A DNA stretch of 64,000 nucleotides from Oscillatoria nigro-viridis PCC 7112 (GTDB lineage: Bacteria > Cyanobacteriota > Cyanobacteriia > Cyanobacteriales > Microcoleaceae). A program made the position numbers and the translations under genes. The stretch is taken from positions 6,462,501 to 6,526,500 of the forward strand of contig NC_019729.1 in assembly GCF_000317475.1 (NCBI RefSeq). Reading direction: 5' to 3'. Below the pieces are notes generated by a model, which ran no database searches, was not told where the DNA came from, and was given only the letters and a program-made list of their open reading frames with translations. This document shows positions 1 to 9,078 of this stretch, in pieces; the stretch's first letter is position 1, and each line of letters starts with the position of its first letter.

Positions 1-619
1 GCGTAGCTATCCCGTAGGGAATCGCCCTTTCAAACATTTTTGCATAGAAGACTTGAAAAGTGCCGACCTCGCAGGCATTGCTCCTAGTAAGAGCACAAAT
101 CTCATAGCTATGCAGCCTACAAAATACGACATTACTTAATACTCGATCGCGCCCCAAAATGACTTTACATGGCCGCACAGATTCCCATGATGATATAGTA
201 GGTCAATTCCCTGAAAAAGTCAAGCTCGATCGCCCTTACATTCTAATATTTGAAAAAGCCCATCAAGCAAGTTTCTAATTTATTTTCCAAGGCACGATCG
301 CCTATTTCTCAGTCTCCGCTTCTTAGGGACGAAAGTTTATGCAGTAGGGGCAATGTCCCATTGGGGGGTTGGGGAGTTCCCCCGCGATCGGGCGATCGCC
401 CGCCCTTAATCAAGGTTAATATATAATTTGGGGGCGATCGATACTACAATGCCATTAAATGCCGCATAGCTTTTGTCTGAAATGCTACACGAGTTGGAAT
501 TAATGACAGATCCGTGGCAAGATTAAGAAAGTGTTAAGTTATGTGGCATCTTCCCCAACAGAACGAACCGCTGAAACTGTCCCGCTAACCCACCCTCCCC
601 ATTAGGAACCCACCCATCT
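1..619. other. gene-free leader upstream of purF
   Basis: No coding frame with recognisable protein character is seen on either strand. The stretch contains several CGATCG/GCGATCGC sites and a G-rich run near 360-385. The last 100 bases are presumably the purF promoter and leader, but no clear -35/-10 pair stands out. Confidence 0.5.
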
Positions 620-2086
620 ATGATTCCCAACCATTCCTTCGCGGCTGACGAGCATTCTAGCAAACCCGACAAGCCCGAGGAAGCTTGTGGCGTTTTCGGT
701 ATTTACGCACCGGGTGAAGATGTCGCCAAATTGACCTACTTCGGTTTGTACGCTTTGCAGCACCGCGGTCAGGAATCAGCAGGGATTGCTACCTTTGACG
801 GTGACAAAGTACACCTGCACAAAGATATGGGACTGGTTTCCCAAGTCTTCAACGAATCGAGTTTAGGTCACTTGCCCGGTAACTTAGCCGTAGGCCACAC
901 TCGCTACTCTACTACCGGCTCGTCCCGCGTGGTCAACGCTCAGCCTGTGGTTGTCGAAACTCGTTTGGGAAGTCTGGCATTAGCACATAATGGGAATCTT
1001 GTCAATACAAAAGAATTGCGGGAAGAGTTGCTGTCTCGCAATTGCGAGTTTGTGAGCACGACGGATTCAGAGGCGATCGCGGTGGCGATCGGTTCCGAGG
1101 TAGACAAGGGCAAAGGCTGGCTGGAAGCAGCGATCAGTGCCTTTGCTATGTGCCAAGGAGCCTTTAGTTTGACCATCGCCACCCCCAAAGGCGTGATGGG
1201 AGTCCGGGACCCGCAGGGCGTCCGCCCGCTGGTAATTGGCACTCTCCCCACAACTCCGGTACGGTACGTTTTAGCATCGGAAACTTGCGGCTTGGATATT
1301 ATCGGTGCTGAATTTTTGCGGGACGTAGAACCGGGAGAATTAGTTTGGATTACAGAGGAAGGTATGGCTTCGTTCCACTGGAGCCAGCAGCAGAAGCGCA
1401 AACTTTGCATCTTTGAAATGATCTATTTTGCTCGACCAGACAGCCAGATGGAAGGTGAAAGTTTGTACAGCTACCGCCTGCGGATCGGGCGTTTGTTGGC
1501 AGCAGAATCTCCGGCTGATGCGGATATAGTCATCGGCGTTCCCGATTCTGGAATCCCGGCGGCGATCGGCTTTTCTCAAGCTTCCGGCATTCCTTACGCC
1601 GAAGGATTGATTAAAAACCGCTACGTCGGGCGCACTTTTATTCAACCGACTCAGACAATGCGGGAGTCAGGAATCCGCATGAAACTCAACCCTCTCAAAG
1701 ATGTGTTGGAAGGAAAGCGAGTAATTATTATCGACGATTCGATCGTGCGCGGCACTACCAGCCGCAAAATTGTCAAAGCCTTGCGGGATGCGGGTGCGAT
1801 CGCAGTTCACATGAGAATCTCCTCGCCGCCGGTGACTCATCCTTGTTTCTACGGGATCGACACCGACAATCAAGATCAGTTGATTGCTGCTACTAAGTCA
1901 GTCGCAGAAATCTGCGCCCAAATTGGGGTAGATTCTTTGGCTTTCTTGAGTTGGGATGGAATGCTGAAGGCGACTAACGAAGACCCGATGAGTTTTTGTT
2001 CGGCGTGTTTTACCGGCGATTATCCGATCGAGGTTCCAGAAGTGGTAAAACGGTCTAAGCTCATATTAGAAAAAGCTGGAACTTAG
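620..2086 (+). CDS. purF: amidophosphoribosyltransferase (PurF)
   Basis: Catalyses the first committed step of purine synthesis: glutamine plus PRPP to 5-phosphoribosylamine. The N-terminal Ntn glutaminase domain begins at Cys23 after a short propeptide (motif EEACGVFGIY). The C-terminal half is a phosphoribosyltransferase with the PRPP loop VIIIDDSIVRGTTS. Cys263, Cys409, Cys460 and Cys463 match the spacing of the [4Fe-4S] ligands of the Bacillus-type enzyme, so this is the Fe-S, propeptide-processed class. Length (488 aa) is normal. It stands alone, with no other purine gene adjacent. Identification is secure; the exact start is the only soft point. Confidence 0.97.
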   Translation: MIPNHSFAADEHSSKPDKPEEACGVFGIYAPGEDVAKLTYFGLYALQHRGQESAGIATFDGDKVHLHKDMGLVSQVFNESSLGHLPGNLAVGHTRYSTTGSSRVVNAQPVVVETRLGSLALAHNGNLVNTKELREELLSRNCEFVSTTDSEAIAVAIGSEVDKGKGWLEAAISAFAMCQGAFSLTIATPKGVMGVRDPQGVRPLVIGTLPTTPVRYVLASETCGLDIIGAEFLRDVEPGELVWITEEGMASFHWSQQQKRKLCIFEMIYFARPDSQMEGESLYSYRLRIGRLLAAESPADADIVIGVPDSGIPAAIGFSQASGIPYAEGLIKNRYVGRTFIQPTQTMRESGIRMKLNPLKDVLEGKRVIIIDDSIVRGTTSRKIVKALRDAGAIAVHMRISSPPVTHPCFYGIDTDNQDQLIAATKSVAEICAQIGVDSLAFLSWDGMLKATNEDPMSFCSACFTGDYPIEVPEVVKRSKLILEKAGT

Positions 2087-2333
2087 AAAATCAAAAAGCG
2101 AGAAAGCGATCGCCCGTAACTTTCCGCGATTTATGAATTTTCAAAATTTTCTGGTAAGTCGTTGCCAGAATGTGTGTAGTAATGTTAAATTAACTTAGCA
2201 TTAGCAATTCTTGCAGAATTTGTGAACGGTAGTGAATAGTCGCTTGGGTAGAACTTGTGTGAAACCCAACACTCGGATTTGAGATTGAGAGTGCAGATTT
2301 GAGATTTGAGATTTGTCCTTGAATCTAAAATCG

Positions 2334-2579
2334 ATGGGTCTTTCCCTACACTCTCGTTCACAATTATTGCTCGAAGCGGTGTATGCTACCTGCAGACAGG
2401 AGGTAGTTCCTCCAGATGTCCACTCTCAGATAGAAGTCGCATTTCGCACCAACAACGGGCACATGAGATTTTTTCAAATAACAGGGTCGATCGCACTAAT
2501 TTTTCCCACACAAGTATTCCACAAGCCAACTTGCTTGAGAATCGCGGACGGGCTGTTCATGCGAACTAAAGAACTTTAG
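2334..2579 (+). CDS. possible small hypothetical protein (81 aa)
   Basis: An ATG-initiated frame of 81 codons in the purF-desB spacer. I do not recognise the family. It has a mixed, protein-like composition (leucine-rich start, a short hydrophobic stretch around residues 50-60). It begins right after a TCTAAAATC-type repeat and has no convincing Shine-Dalgarno sequence. It could equally be chance open frame in repeat-bearing spacer. Confidence 0.22.
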   Translation: MGLSLHSRSQLLLEAVYATCRQEVVPPDVHSQIEVAFRTNNGHMRFFQITGSIALIFPTQVFHKPTCLRIADGLFMRTKEL

Positions 2580-2601
2580 AAACCCTTGCAGAGTAAAAAT
2601 A

Positions 2602-2674
2602 TGGCTCCTTGCAGGTTGAATGTTACCTCACCTGCATAGGGATACAACCCCCCGACTCCAGTCCGGGAGAGCCA
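2602..2674. ncRNA. candidate structured RNA, three-hairpin fold
   Basis: An outer stem pairs TGGCTC (2602-2607) with GAGCCA (2669-2674). It encloses hairpin GCAGGT/ACCTGC (2611-2616 with 2630-2635), a small GGG/CCC hairpin near 2639-2650, and hairpin CCCGACT/AGTCCGGG near 2651-2667 with one bulge. The size and shape recall a multi-way junction, but it lacks tRNA landmarks and matches no riboswitch class I know. It lies 105 bases before desB, so it could belong to the desB leader. Seen in sequence; function unknown. Confidence 0.35.
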
Positions 2675-2726
2675 AAAAATTTAGATATTAGTTATTAGTT
2701 AAGCCCCCAAATTAATCTGTGGAGTG

Positions 2727-2758
2727 AATCTAAAATCTAAAATCTAAAATCTCAAATC
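2727..2758. repeat. short tandem repeat of TCTAAAATC type
   Basis: Three to four copies of a TAAAATC-type 9-mer just before desB. The surrounding spacer, from AAGCCCCC near 2700 to ATCGATTGACT near 2766, closely resembles 39599-39678, so this is one copy of a dispersed intergenic repeat. Confidence 0.75.
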
Positions 2759-2779
2759 GATTGACTGTTACAAGGCGGA

Positions 2780-3901
2780 ATGCGGTTTCTCAAGTCAGCT
2801 AAAATCGGAAACTTCGTGCAATCAAATACTGTTCTCAATCCCCCGAGCAATCAAGGCTCGTCCTCTCGTACAACAGAGTTACCTTTTACTCTTAGTGATA
2901 TCAAATCAGCCATTCCAGCCCACTGTTTTGAACCCTCGGCCGGGAGATCTCTGGCTTACTTCTTTTTAGATATTGGAATTATCGCAGGTTTGTATGCGAT
3001 CGCCTACACCGTCGATTCCTGGCTCTTTTACCCAATCTTTTGGTTGATGCAGGGAACCATGTTTTGGGCATTGTTTGTAGTGGGCCACGACTGCGGACAC
3101 GGTTCATTTTCTAAGAGCAAATGGCTCAACAACCTGATCGGACACCTCTCCCACGCTCCAATTCTCGTGCCCTTCCACGGTTGGCGGATTAGTCACAGAA
3201 CCCACCACGCAAATACAGGCAGCTTAGATAACGATGAAAGCTGGTATCCGGTATCGGAGAGCAAATACAATCAAATGCCTTGGTACGAAAAGCTAGGACG
3301 CTTTTATTTGATGTTATTTGCCTACCCAATTTATCTATTTCGCCGCTCGCCCGATCGGGTAGGTTCTCACTTCCTGCCCGGTAGCCCGCTTTTCCGTCCT
3401 TCCGAAAAATGGGACGTGTTGACCAGTTCCGCATCCTTGGTACTGATGGTAGGCTTTTTAGGCGCGCTAACCTATCAGTTTGGTTGGCTGTTTTTGCTGA
3501 AATTCTACTTGGTTCCCTATGTAGTATTCGTGATGTGGCTGGATTTGGTAACATTCCTCCACCACACAGAAGCCGATATTCCCTGGTATCGCGGTGATGA
3601 TTGGTATTTCTTGAAAGGTGCGTTATCTACGATCGATCGCGACTACGGAATCATCAATTCCATCCATCACGACATCGGGACTCACGTAGCCCACCACATT
3701 TTCTCGACGATGCCCCACTATCACTTGAAGGAAGCAACGGAAGCCATCAAGCCAGTGTTGGGCGATTATTATCGCAAGTCAACCGATCCAATTTGGAAGA
3801 GCTTTATTCGCTCTTACTGGGATTGTCATTTTGTCTCGGATACAGGTTCGGGAGTTTGCTACGAATCACCTCACAGTCGGGGATCGGCTGAAGTTAAGTA
3901 G
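2780..3901 (+). CDS. desB: omega-3 (delta-15) acyl-lipid desaturase DesB
   Basis: Membrane di-iron desaturase that puts the omega-3 double bond into acyl chains of membrane glycerolipids. All three histidine boxes are present: HDCGH, HRTHH and HVAHH. Hydrophobic segments lie around residues 65-110 and 220-260, placing the His boxes on the cytoplasmic side. Length (373 aa) and the motif order match cyanobacterial DesB more closely than DesA. It is monocistronic, with a strong hairpin terminator just downstream. In other cyanobacteria desB is cold-induced; the long repeat-bearing leader here may carry regulation, but that is inference. Confidence 0.9.
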   Translation: MRFLKSAKIGNFVQSNTVLNPPSNQGSSSRTTELPFTLSDIKSAIPAHCFEPSAGRSLAYFFLDIGIIAGLYAIAYTVDSWLFYPIFWLMQGTMFWALFVVGHDCGHGSFSKSKWLNNLIGHLSHAPILVPFHGWRISHRTHHANTGSLDNDESWYPVSESKYNQMPWYEKLGRFYLMLFAYPIYLFRRSPDRVGSHFLPGSPLFRPSEKWDVLTSSASLVLMVGFLGALTYQFGWLFLLKFYLVPYVVFVMWLDLVTFLHHTEADIPWYRGDDWYFLKGALSTIDRDYGIINSIHHDIGTHVAHHIFSTMPHYHLKEATEAIKPVLGDYYRKSTDPIWKSFIRSYWDCHFVSDTGSGVCYESPHSRGSAEVK

Positions 3902-3924
3902 CTTAAATAAACAATAGAATATGC

Positions 3925-3962
3925 AAAAACCAGGCTTTTTAAAGAAGCCTGGTTTTTCTTTT
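3925..3962 (+). terminator. rho-independent terminator of desB
   Basis: A perfect 13-bp stem AAAAACCAGGCTT / AAGCCTGGTTTTT (3925-3937 with 3945-3957) with a 7-base loop, followed by a T-rich tail, 24 bases after the desB stop codon. Confidence 0.92.
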
Positions 3963-4311
3963 TTGGGCGTGTTTGATTATAAGATGTTCCACATTTAACC
4001 TGCATATTGAGGTCGGGCAAAATGCCCAGCCCACAATAAATTTAAGAGTTTTAAAAAGGCAAACTAACTCAATGTTTTTTAGCTGAGTGTATCCGCTGTA
4101 AAAAACACAATCAAAGAGGTTTGTAAGTTGTCACACGTTTAATCTCTATACTTATTTTGATGGCAACTATTGTGGGCAGGGGCTCCTAGCCCGCCCCAAA
4201 AATAAAAACTAAATGCAGTAAAGCTTAGTGAGGACTTCAGTCCGAGCAAGTTTTATGAGGACTGAAGTCCTCATTACCAACTTTATAGCGATTATTGTAC
4301 CGGAGATCATC
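3963..4311. repeat. spacer with inverted repeat (GGACTTCAGTCC family)
   Basis: This gene-free spacer holds a long inverted repeat: TGAGGACTTCAGTCC (4229-4243) pairs perfectly with GGACTGAAGTCCTCA (4259-4273). Related motifs occur at 16817-16870 and 53265-53310. It lies between convergent genes and may act as a bidirectional terminator. Confidence 0.7.
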
Positions 4312-4902
4312 TTACAGATTACCTTTAAGCCCGATCGCAGTGACAATAGTCCACGCATCCACCAACAGCAACAGCAGCGTACATAAAAGTAAAATAAGAT
4401 ACATCCAAGGCTGCGACAAAGGGCGGACATCTCTAGTATCAATACCTGTTTTTGCTTCCACCAAACCGACTAATTTAGCAAATCCAGCCACGCGCATCGG
4501 CAACAAATAACCTTCACCCGAATGACTCAAAAAATAGTAAACTAAACCTCCTTGACCGGTCGATCGAGGTTTGAGAGCTTTTACCTCAGTCCAAGGTAGG
4601 GACCAACCCTTGCGAACAAAACGCGGAAACCACTTGGGATAGGTGACTTCAATCCCTTCCTCGCTCAAAATTACCCTTTCACTGAGCACGCCGTACAGCC
4701 CCACAGCCCCGACAACAATTGCCGCCCAGAGTGCGGCCGGGGAAACCGGTGCTTTCGTTACTTCCGACAAAAACGGCAAGGGAATTGTCAGGGCTGCGTA
4801 CAAGCTCAACAGCGTGATTCTAATCAGGGGAGAAAGCCGGAATACCGCCGGCTCAAATACTGGGGCAGAAGATGGGGAATAGGCAAGAGGTTGTGCTGAC
4901 AT
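4312..4902 (-). CDS. conserved cyanobacterial membrane protein, unknown function
   Basis: A 196-aa protein with two hydrophobic segments near residues 25-75, a soluble middle part of beta-rich character (around residues 75-145), and a C-terminal hydrophobic helix (about 165-190). The middle part resembles the small PH-like fold found in many bacterial membrane proteins, but I see no diagnostic motif. The gene is solitary and convergent with desB. Function unknown. Confidence 0.75.
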   Translation of the reverse strand: MSAQPLAYSPSSAPVFEPAVFRLSPLIRITLLSLYAALTIPLPFLSEVTKAPVSPAALWAAIVVGAVGLYGVLSERVILSEEGIEVTYPKWFPRFVRKGWSLPWTEVKALKPRSTGQGGLVYYFLSHSGEGYLLPMRVAGFAKLVGLVEAKTGIDTRDVRPLSQPWMYLILLLCTLLLLLVDAWTIVTAIGLKGNL

Positions 4903-5139
4903 GGCTGAAATTCGAGAAGCTGTTTAAGGATATTTTTGCACAGTTGTCGAGCCCGCCAACAAAACTCAGAAAAATACGAAAAACCGGACAATATATGCAG
5001 TCGGAAGTTTTGATCTAAAATTCATTTCACAAACTTTGATTTTTAACTGTTGAGCTTTTACCGCTTTGCTGAAGTTGGAATTTTGAGCGCGGAGTTATCA
5101 ATTCACTGACAATTTATAACTCAAAACTCACAACTGCGA

Positions 5140-5529
5140 TTAATCGACGGCGGTTAGCGCCGGTACAGTCAAAGGTTCTGAGATTTCTCTGGATTTGGGG
5201 CGGCCGGCCACGGCTGTTCGATCGCCCTGAACTGCCTCTGCGGATCTGCTAGGATTGAGGTTTGAATAGGGGCCTTCGTTAATCTGCAAGCGATCGCAAG
5301 GAATTTTATCGGACAAAATTGCACTGGCCATCATGCCGGTGTGAATTTCCAATGCCGAGGCCCGTATCGCTTCAAACACTAAGCGCTGTCCGGGAAATAC
5401 TACTCGTTCAAAGTACCAGTTAGGGATGTTGGTGATACGAGCAATCTGAATTTGACTGGTGGCGTTGACGTAGCAGCACAGAATCTTGCTGTCGCTGTCT
5501 GAGGGTACGGGGTCAAGAATTTGAGCCAT
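5140..5529 (-). CDS. DUF1830 domain protein
   Basis: A 129-aa soluble protein. The first 85 residues match the DUF1830 pattern found almost only in cyanobacteria (CCYVNATSQIQIARITNIPNW followed by ERVVFPGQRLVFEA). The C-terminal 40 residues are polar and probably disordered. No signal peptide or membrane segment. Function is not established for the family. Confidence 0.82.
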   Translation of the reverse strand: MAQILDPVPSDSDSKILCCYVNATSQIQIARITNIPNWYFERVVFPGQRLVFEAIRASALEIHTGMMASAILSDKIPCDRLQINEGPYSNLNPSRSAEAVQGDRTAVAGRPKSREISEPLTVPALTAVD

Positions 5530-5894
5530 AACTGCTGAGGGAGCCTTGCCTAAAAGTTTTAGTTATCTTATTAGGCTAACACTAGGCGATCCCACCTACT
5601 GTAAAGCCGACTACCAACTCCCTAATACATGAGAGACCGATCGTACCTAAATTTAAATTTAATCGGATAAATATCGCATTTTTGACTCCCCGCTGGGATT
5701 TTAAGTCAAAATACGCTGTATAGACTTAAAAATTAGCTTTTTTCTGCTGCTCTCGCCGATCTACACCAACAAGCTCGGGCTGGAACCAAATAGAAAAATT
5801 TAAGAATATTTAATGTCAAATTGCGAAAATTAGACATATTGTAAAGTTATATTAAAAGAATATTAACATAGCTGAAAAAGTTCCACTTTAGGAT
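5530..5894. other. divergent intergenic region
   Basis: AT-rich spacer between the leftward DUF1830 gene and the rightward radical SAM gene; it must hold both promoters. No assignable operator or structured RNA is evident. Confidence 0.5.
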
Positions 5895-7484
5895 ATGGCA
5901 ATCATGGAAAGCCGAGAAAACCGAGTCCTGTACGTTCGCCTCCCTTGCAATCCGATTTTCCCGATCGGAGTTGTCTATCTTTCGGATCACGTACACAAGC
6001 TGTTTCCCGATGTCGAACAGCGCATTTTCGATTTAGGTGCCGTACCCCCCCTGGATTTCGCTAAAGCTTTGGATGCCAGCATAGACGAGTTTAAGCCGAC
6101 TCTGCTAGTTTTCTCTTGGCGGGACATTCAAATTTACGCGCCCGTCGGCGGCCGGGGCGGCAATCCGCTGCAAAATGCCTTCGAGTTTTACTACGCCAAA
6201 AATCCGCTGATCAAGTTCCGGGGAGCCCTCGGAGGACTGCGTTTAGCAGCGTCTTACTACACCGAACTCTGGCGCAATTTGGGACTGATCAAGCGCGGAT
6301 TGAAGCGGGCCCGGAAATACCGCCCCGAAGCTCGTGCAGTGGTCGGAGGCGGTGCTGTGAGCGTGTTTTACGAGCAGTTGGGCCGCAGTTTGCCGGCGGG
6401 AACAGTGGTTTCGGTGGGGGAAGGCGAAGCTTTGCTGGAGAAGTTGATTAAGGGCGAAGATTTGGCCGAGGAAAGGTGTTATGTGGTGGGAGAAACCCTG
6501 CCGCGCGCGAAGCTAATTCACGAAAAGCCAGCCAACATCGAGAAAACCGCTTGCGACTATAACTACATCGAAACCATTTGGCCGGAATTTTCCTATTATC
6601 TACAGGATATGGACTTCTACGTGGGAGTCCAAACCAAGCGCGGCTGTCCTCACAATTGCTGTTACTGCATTTATACGGTGATTGAAGGGAAACAAGTGCG
6701 GATCAATCCGGCGGATGAGGTGGTGGCGGAGATGCGGCAATTGTACGATCGAGGTATCCGCAATTTCTGGTTTACCGACGCTCAATTTATCCCCGCACGC
6801 AAATTCATCGACGATGCAGTTGAATTATTGCAAAAAATCATCGCCGCCGGCATGGACGACATACACTGGGCCGCTTACATCCGTGCGGACAATCTCACAC
6901 CCGAGTTGTGCGATTTGATGGTAAAAACGGGGATGAATTACTTTGAAATCGGCATCACCAGCGGTTCTCAGGAACTGGTTCGTAAAATGCGAATGGGCTA
7001 CAACTTGCGAGTAGTTTTGGAAAATTGTCGCGATTTAAAAGCAGCCGGTTACAACGATGTGGTTTCCGTGAATTACTCATTTAACGTCATTGACGAAACC
7101 TTTGAAACCATCCGGCAAACTATTGCTTATCACCGAGAATTAGAGCGTATTTTCGGAGCAGATAAAGTGGAACCAGCTATTTTCTTTATCGGGTTACAGC
7201 CGCACACGATTTTGGAAGAATACGCCTTTAAAAAGGATATTCTGCAACCGGGTTACGATCCCATGAGTTTGATGCCTTGGACAGCGCGCAAGTTGCTGTG
7301 GAATCCCGAGCCTTTGGGTTCGTTTTTCGGACAAATTTGTTTAGAAGCTTGGCAGCGTAATTCCCATGATTTCGGCCGCGAAGTGATGGCAATTCTGGAG
7401 GAAAAACTCGGCTGTGCCGATTTGGAAGACGCATTAACCGCGCCTGTGGAAATCAAAGACAAACAGTTAACCGCAGTTAATTAA
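5895..7484 (+). CDS. B12-binding-type radical SAM protein linked to photosystem II high-light acclimation
   Basis: A 529-aa protein with an N-terminal cobalamin-binding-like Rossmann region (about residues 1-190, GGGAVSVF segment) and a radical SAM core. The cluster motif is CPHNCCYC (CxxxCxxC) near residue 253, followed by GVQTKRGC-type context and a TIM-barrel fold. The opening VLYVRLPCNPIFPIGVVYL is characteristic of a cyanobacterial family commonly annotated as a photosystem II high-light acclimation radical SAM protein. Substrate unknown. A second ATG three codons in is an alternative start. Family assignment is good; the photosynthetic role is from the family name only. Confidence 0.85.
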   Translation: MAIMESRENRVLYVRLPCNPIFPIGVVYLSDHVHKLFPDVEQRIFDLGAVPPLDFAKALDASIDEFKPTLLVFSWRDIQIYAPVGGRGGNPLQNAFEFYYAKNPLIKFRGALGGLRLAASYYTELWRNLGLIKRGLKRARKYRPEARAVVGGGAVSVFYEQLGRSLPAGTVVSVGEGEALLEKLIKGEDLAEERCYVVGETLPRAKLIHEKPANIEKTACDYNYIETIWPEFSYYLQDMDFYVGVQTKRGCPHNCCYCIYTVIEGKQVRINPADEVVAEMRQLYDRGIRNFWFTDAQFIPARKFIDDAVELLQKIIAAGMDDIHWAAYIRADNLTPELCDLMVKTGMNYFEIGITSGSQELVRKMRMGYNLRVVLENCRDLKAAGYNDVVSVNYSFNVIDETFETIRQTIAYHRELERIFGADKVEPAIFFIGLQPHTILEEYAFKKDILQPGYDPMSLMPWTARKLLWNPEPLGSFFGQICLEAWQRNSHDFGREVMAILEEKLGCADLEDALTAPVEIKDKQLTAVN

Positions 7485-7944
7485 TTACCAGGTTCGCAGT
7501 CAGGACGAGGGTTATTAAAAAAATGGGAAATGGGAGGAAAAATGTATCTTCTGTTTCCCTTTTTATTATTCACTAAATAGCTAAGCGCAAATAAACATTA
7601 CCGTGTAACTGAGTCAGTTGGCGATCGCATGGGAGGCTAGAAACCTTGTTTCTACGAAAATCAAAGGTTTACTAAGGACAAATATATGAAGAAACCCGGT
7701 TTCTCAGATCGGCGCGAACAAGTCATCAAATCTTAAAAATGTCCTAAATGCAAGAGATTGCTTTCCTTCGATCGCATTGAAATACTTATGTATTTTCACT
7801 GGTTTAGGGTGAACCGTTCGCACCTTACTTAAACCGACAGTATACCGTGTTCCCTACACCTCTCACCTCTAACATTAAATATTATTAATATCCAGCAAAG
7901 ATCGCTTAAGATATAATTATATACTTAAAACCAGGAGTGACAAG
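7485..7944. other. spacer after the radical SAM gene
   Basis: GGGAAA near 7530 and TTTCCC near 7554 can form a weak stem followed by T residues, a possible terminator. A GAAACCCGGTTTC palindrome lies near 7690. No gene recognised. Confidence 0.45.
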
Positions 7945-8391
7945 ATGTTTGATAAAGATAGAGTTAAGGGCATTAAAGGAGTAGTTCTAGTTATGGCAGG
8001 CATTAGTGCGATTGGCTTTTTGACTGCCTCAGCAGAAGCAACTGCACTAAATCAACCGATTGGCAAAGTTCAGGCGATCGCACCCAACCCTTTGGGCAAT
8101 AATCAACCGCTGCAAATTGCTCAAGTTGAGGGATGTCCGAGGGCCGAAATGGTGCAATTTTTCGCAACGCCCAACTTTTCTATATACATTTGCAAAACCC
8201 AGGAAGGCGATATTTTTTACCGCGGCCTCAGTAAAATAAATGGCACCCAAATCAATGTCATGCAAGTAACGACAGGTGATGACGGAACTTATGAAGCGAC
8301 TAACGGCAATATTATCTATTCGATTAACCCCGAACGGCTACAAGTCCGGCAGAATGGTAAGGTAATCTTGACCGAAGCTGTCATCAAGTAA
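7945..8391 (+). CDS. exported hypothetical protein
   Basis: A 148-aa protein. A Lys/Arg-rich N-terminus and a hydrophobic segment (about residues 12-32, ending near Ala-Glu-Ala) look like a signal peptide. The mature part is small and beta-rich with Cys pairs (CPRAE and YICK) that could form a disulfide. The start has a good AGGAG upstream. No known domain recognised; probably periplasmic. Confidence 0.75.
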   Translation: MFDKDRVKGIKGVVLVMAGISAIGFLTASAEATALNQPIGKVQAIAPNPLGNNQPLQIAQVEGCPRAEMVQFFATPNFSIYICKTQEGDIFYRGLSKINGTQINVMQVTTGDDGTYEATNGNIIYSINPERLQVRQNGKVILTEAVIK

Positions 8392-8481
8392 CACTAACTG
8401 TTATTTAATGATAAATTCACTAAATTTAGGGTGTATTTTATTTAATATTATGTCCGATCGATTAACCATAATATGCCGATG

Positions 8482-8537
8482 GGGGCGGGTTTTTAATATT
8501 GTCAATTATTGGCAGGTATTGTTGGTGAACCCGCCCC
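8482..8537. repeat. GGGGCGGGTT/AACCCGCCCC hairpin
   Basis: Perfect 10-bp inverted repeat (8482-8491 with 8528-8537) with a 36-base loop, between convergent genes. Equivalent arms occur at 32541-32592 and 53155-53209, so it is a dispersed element that may also terminate transcription. Confidence 0.75.
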
Positions 8538-8653
8538 TACAAAAATTGTGATCGCTCGATTGGACATGATTTAAGTTAAAAATTTAATATCCACCAAAAC
8601 ATATTGATTCCTTAACAATCAAAGAGAATCCGTGGCAACGCTTATAAAATTGA

Positions 8654-9049
8654 CTAACTTTTGTTCAAATACCTCTGAATTAGGACGATCGCCACAATAT
8701 CGTCCACCGGTCTCGGCGGCGTCCGCATTCCCTCGGGAATCAAGCGAGAAAGTCCCGTCGGAGGGTACATTTGCCAGTAGCGTTCCCTCGCTTCTAAACT
8801 GCTGTACCTCTCGTCCACCTGAACAATTTCGATCTCCGGCGACAAACTCTGCGTCAGTTTTTGTTTCCAACTCTTAGAAGTCGTTTGATCTCCGATCACC
8901 AATAACTCAATGGGAAACTGTCCGCACAAAGATTGAATAGTAGAAATTGCACTTTCGGAGGGTACAACTTGATGGTAGCAGACCTTCTTATCTCTACCCA
9001 TTACAGCTATGCCGCATTTGTCTTTACCCGGATCGAAACCTAAAATCAT
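8654..9049 (-). CDS. YqgF/RuvC-like RNase H-fold protein (putative pre-16S rRNA nuclease)
   Basis: A 131-aa protein of the YqgF/RuvX-like RNase H superfamily. The first strand carries GFDPGKDKCGIAV with the leading catalytic Asp. VIGDQTTS and VDERYSSLEAR are typical second and third motifs, and the C-terminal PVDDIVAIVL supplies a late Asp pair. Such proteins trim the 16S rRNA precursor or act on nucleic-acid junctions. It is the last of a leftward trio with the DUF3084 gene and ntcA, and starts 29 bases after the DUF3084 stop. Confidence 0.82.
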   Translation of the reverse strand: MILGFDPGKDKCGIAVMGRDKKVCYHQVVPSESAISTIQSLCGQFPIELLVIGDQTTSKSWKQKLTQSLSPEIEIVQVDERYSSLEARERYWQMYPPTGLSRLIPEGMRTPPRPVDDIVAIVLIQRYLNKS

Positions 9050-9078
9050 AGCCAGTTACCCATTATTAATTACCAAAT

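Noticed and set aside
2601..2675. tRNA gene
   Set aside because: An acceptor-like outer stem exists, but there is no T-loop consensus, anticodon arm geometry or D-loop GG. No convincing tRNA or rRNA gene was found in the window.
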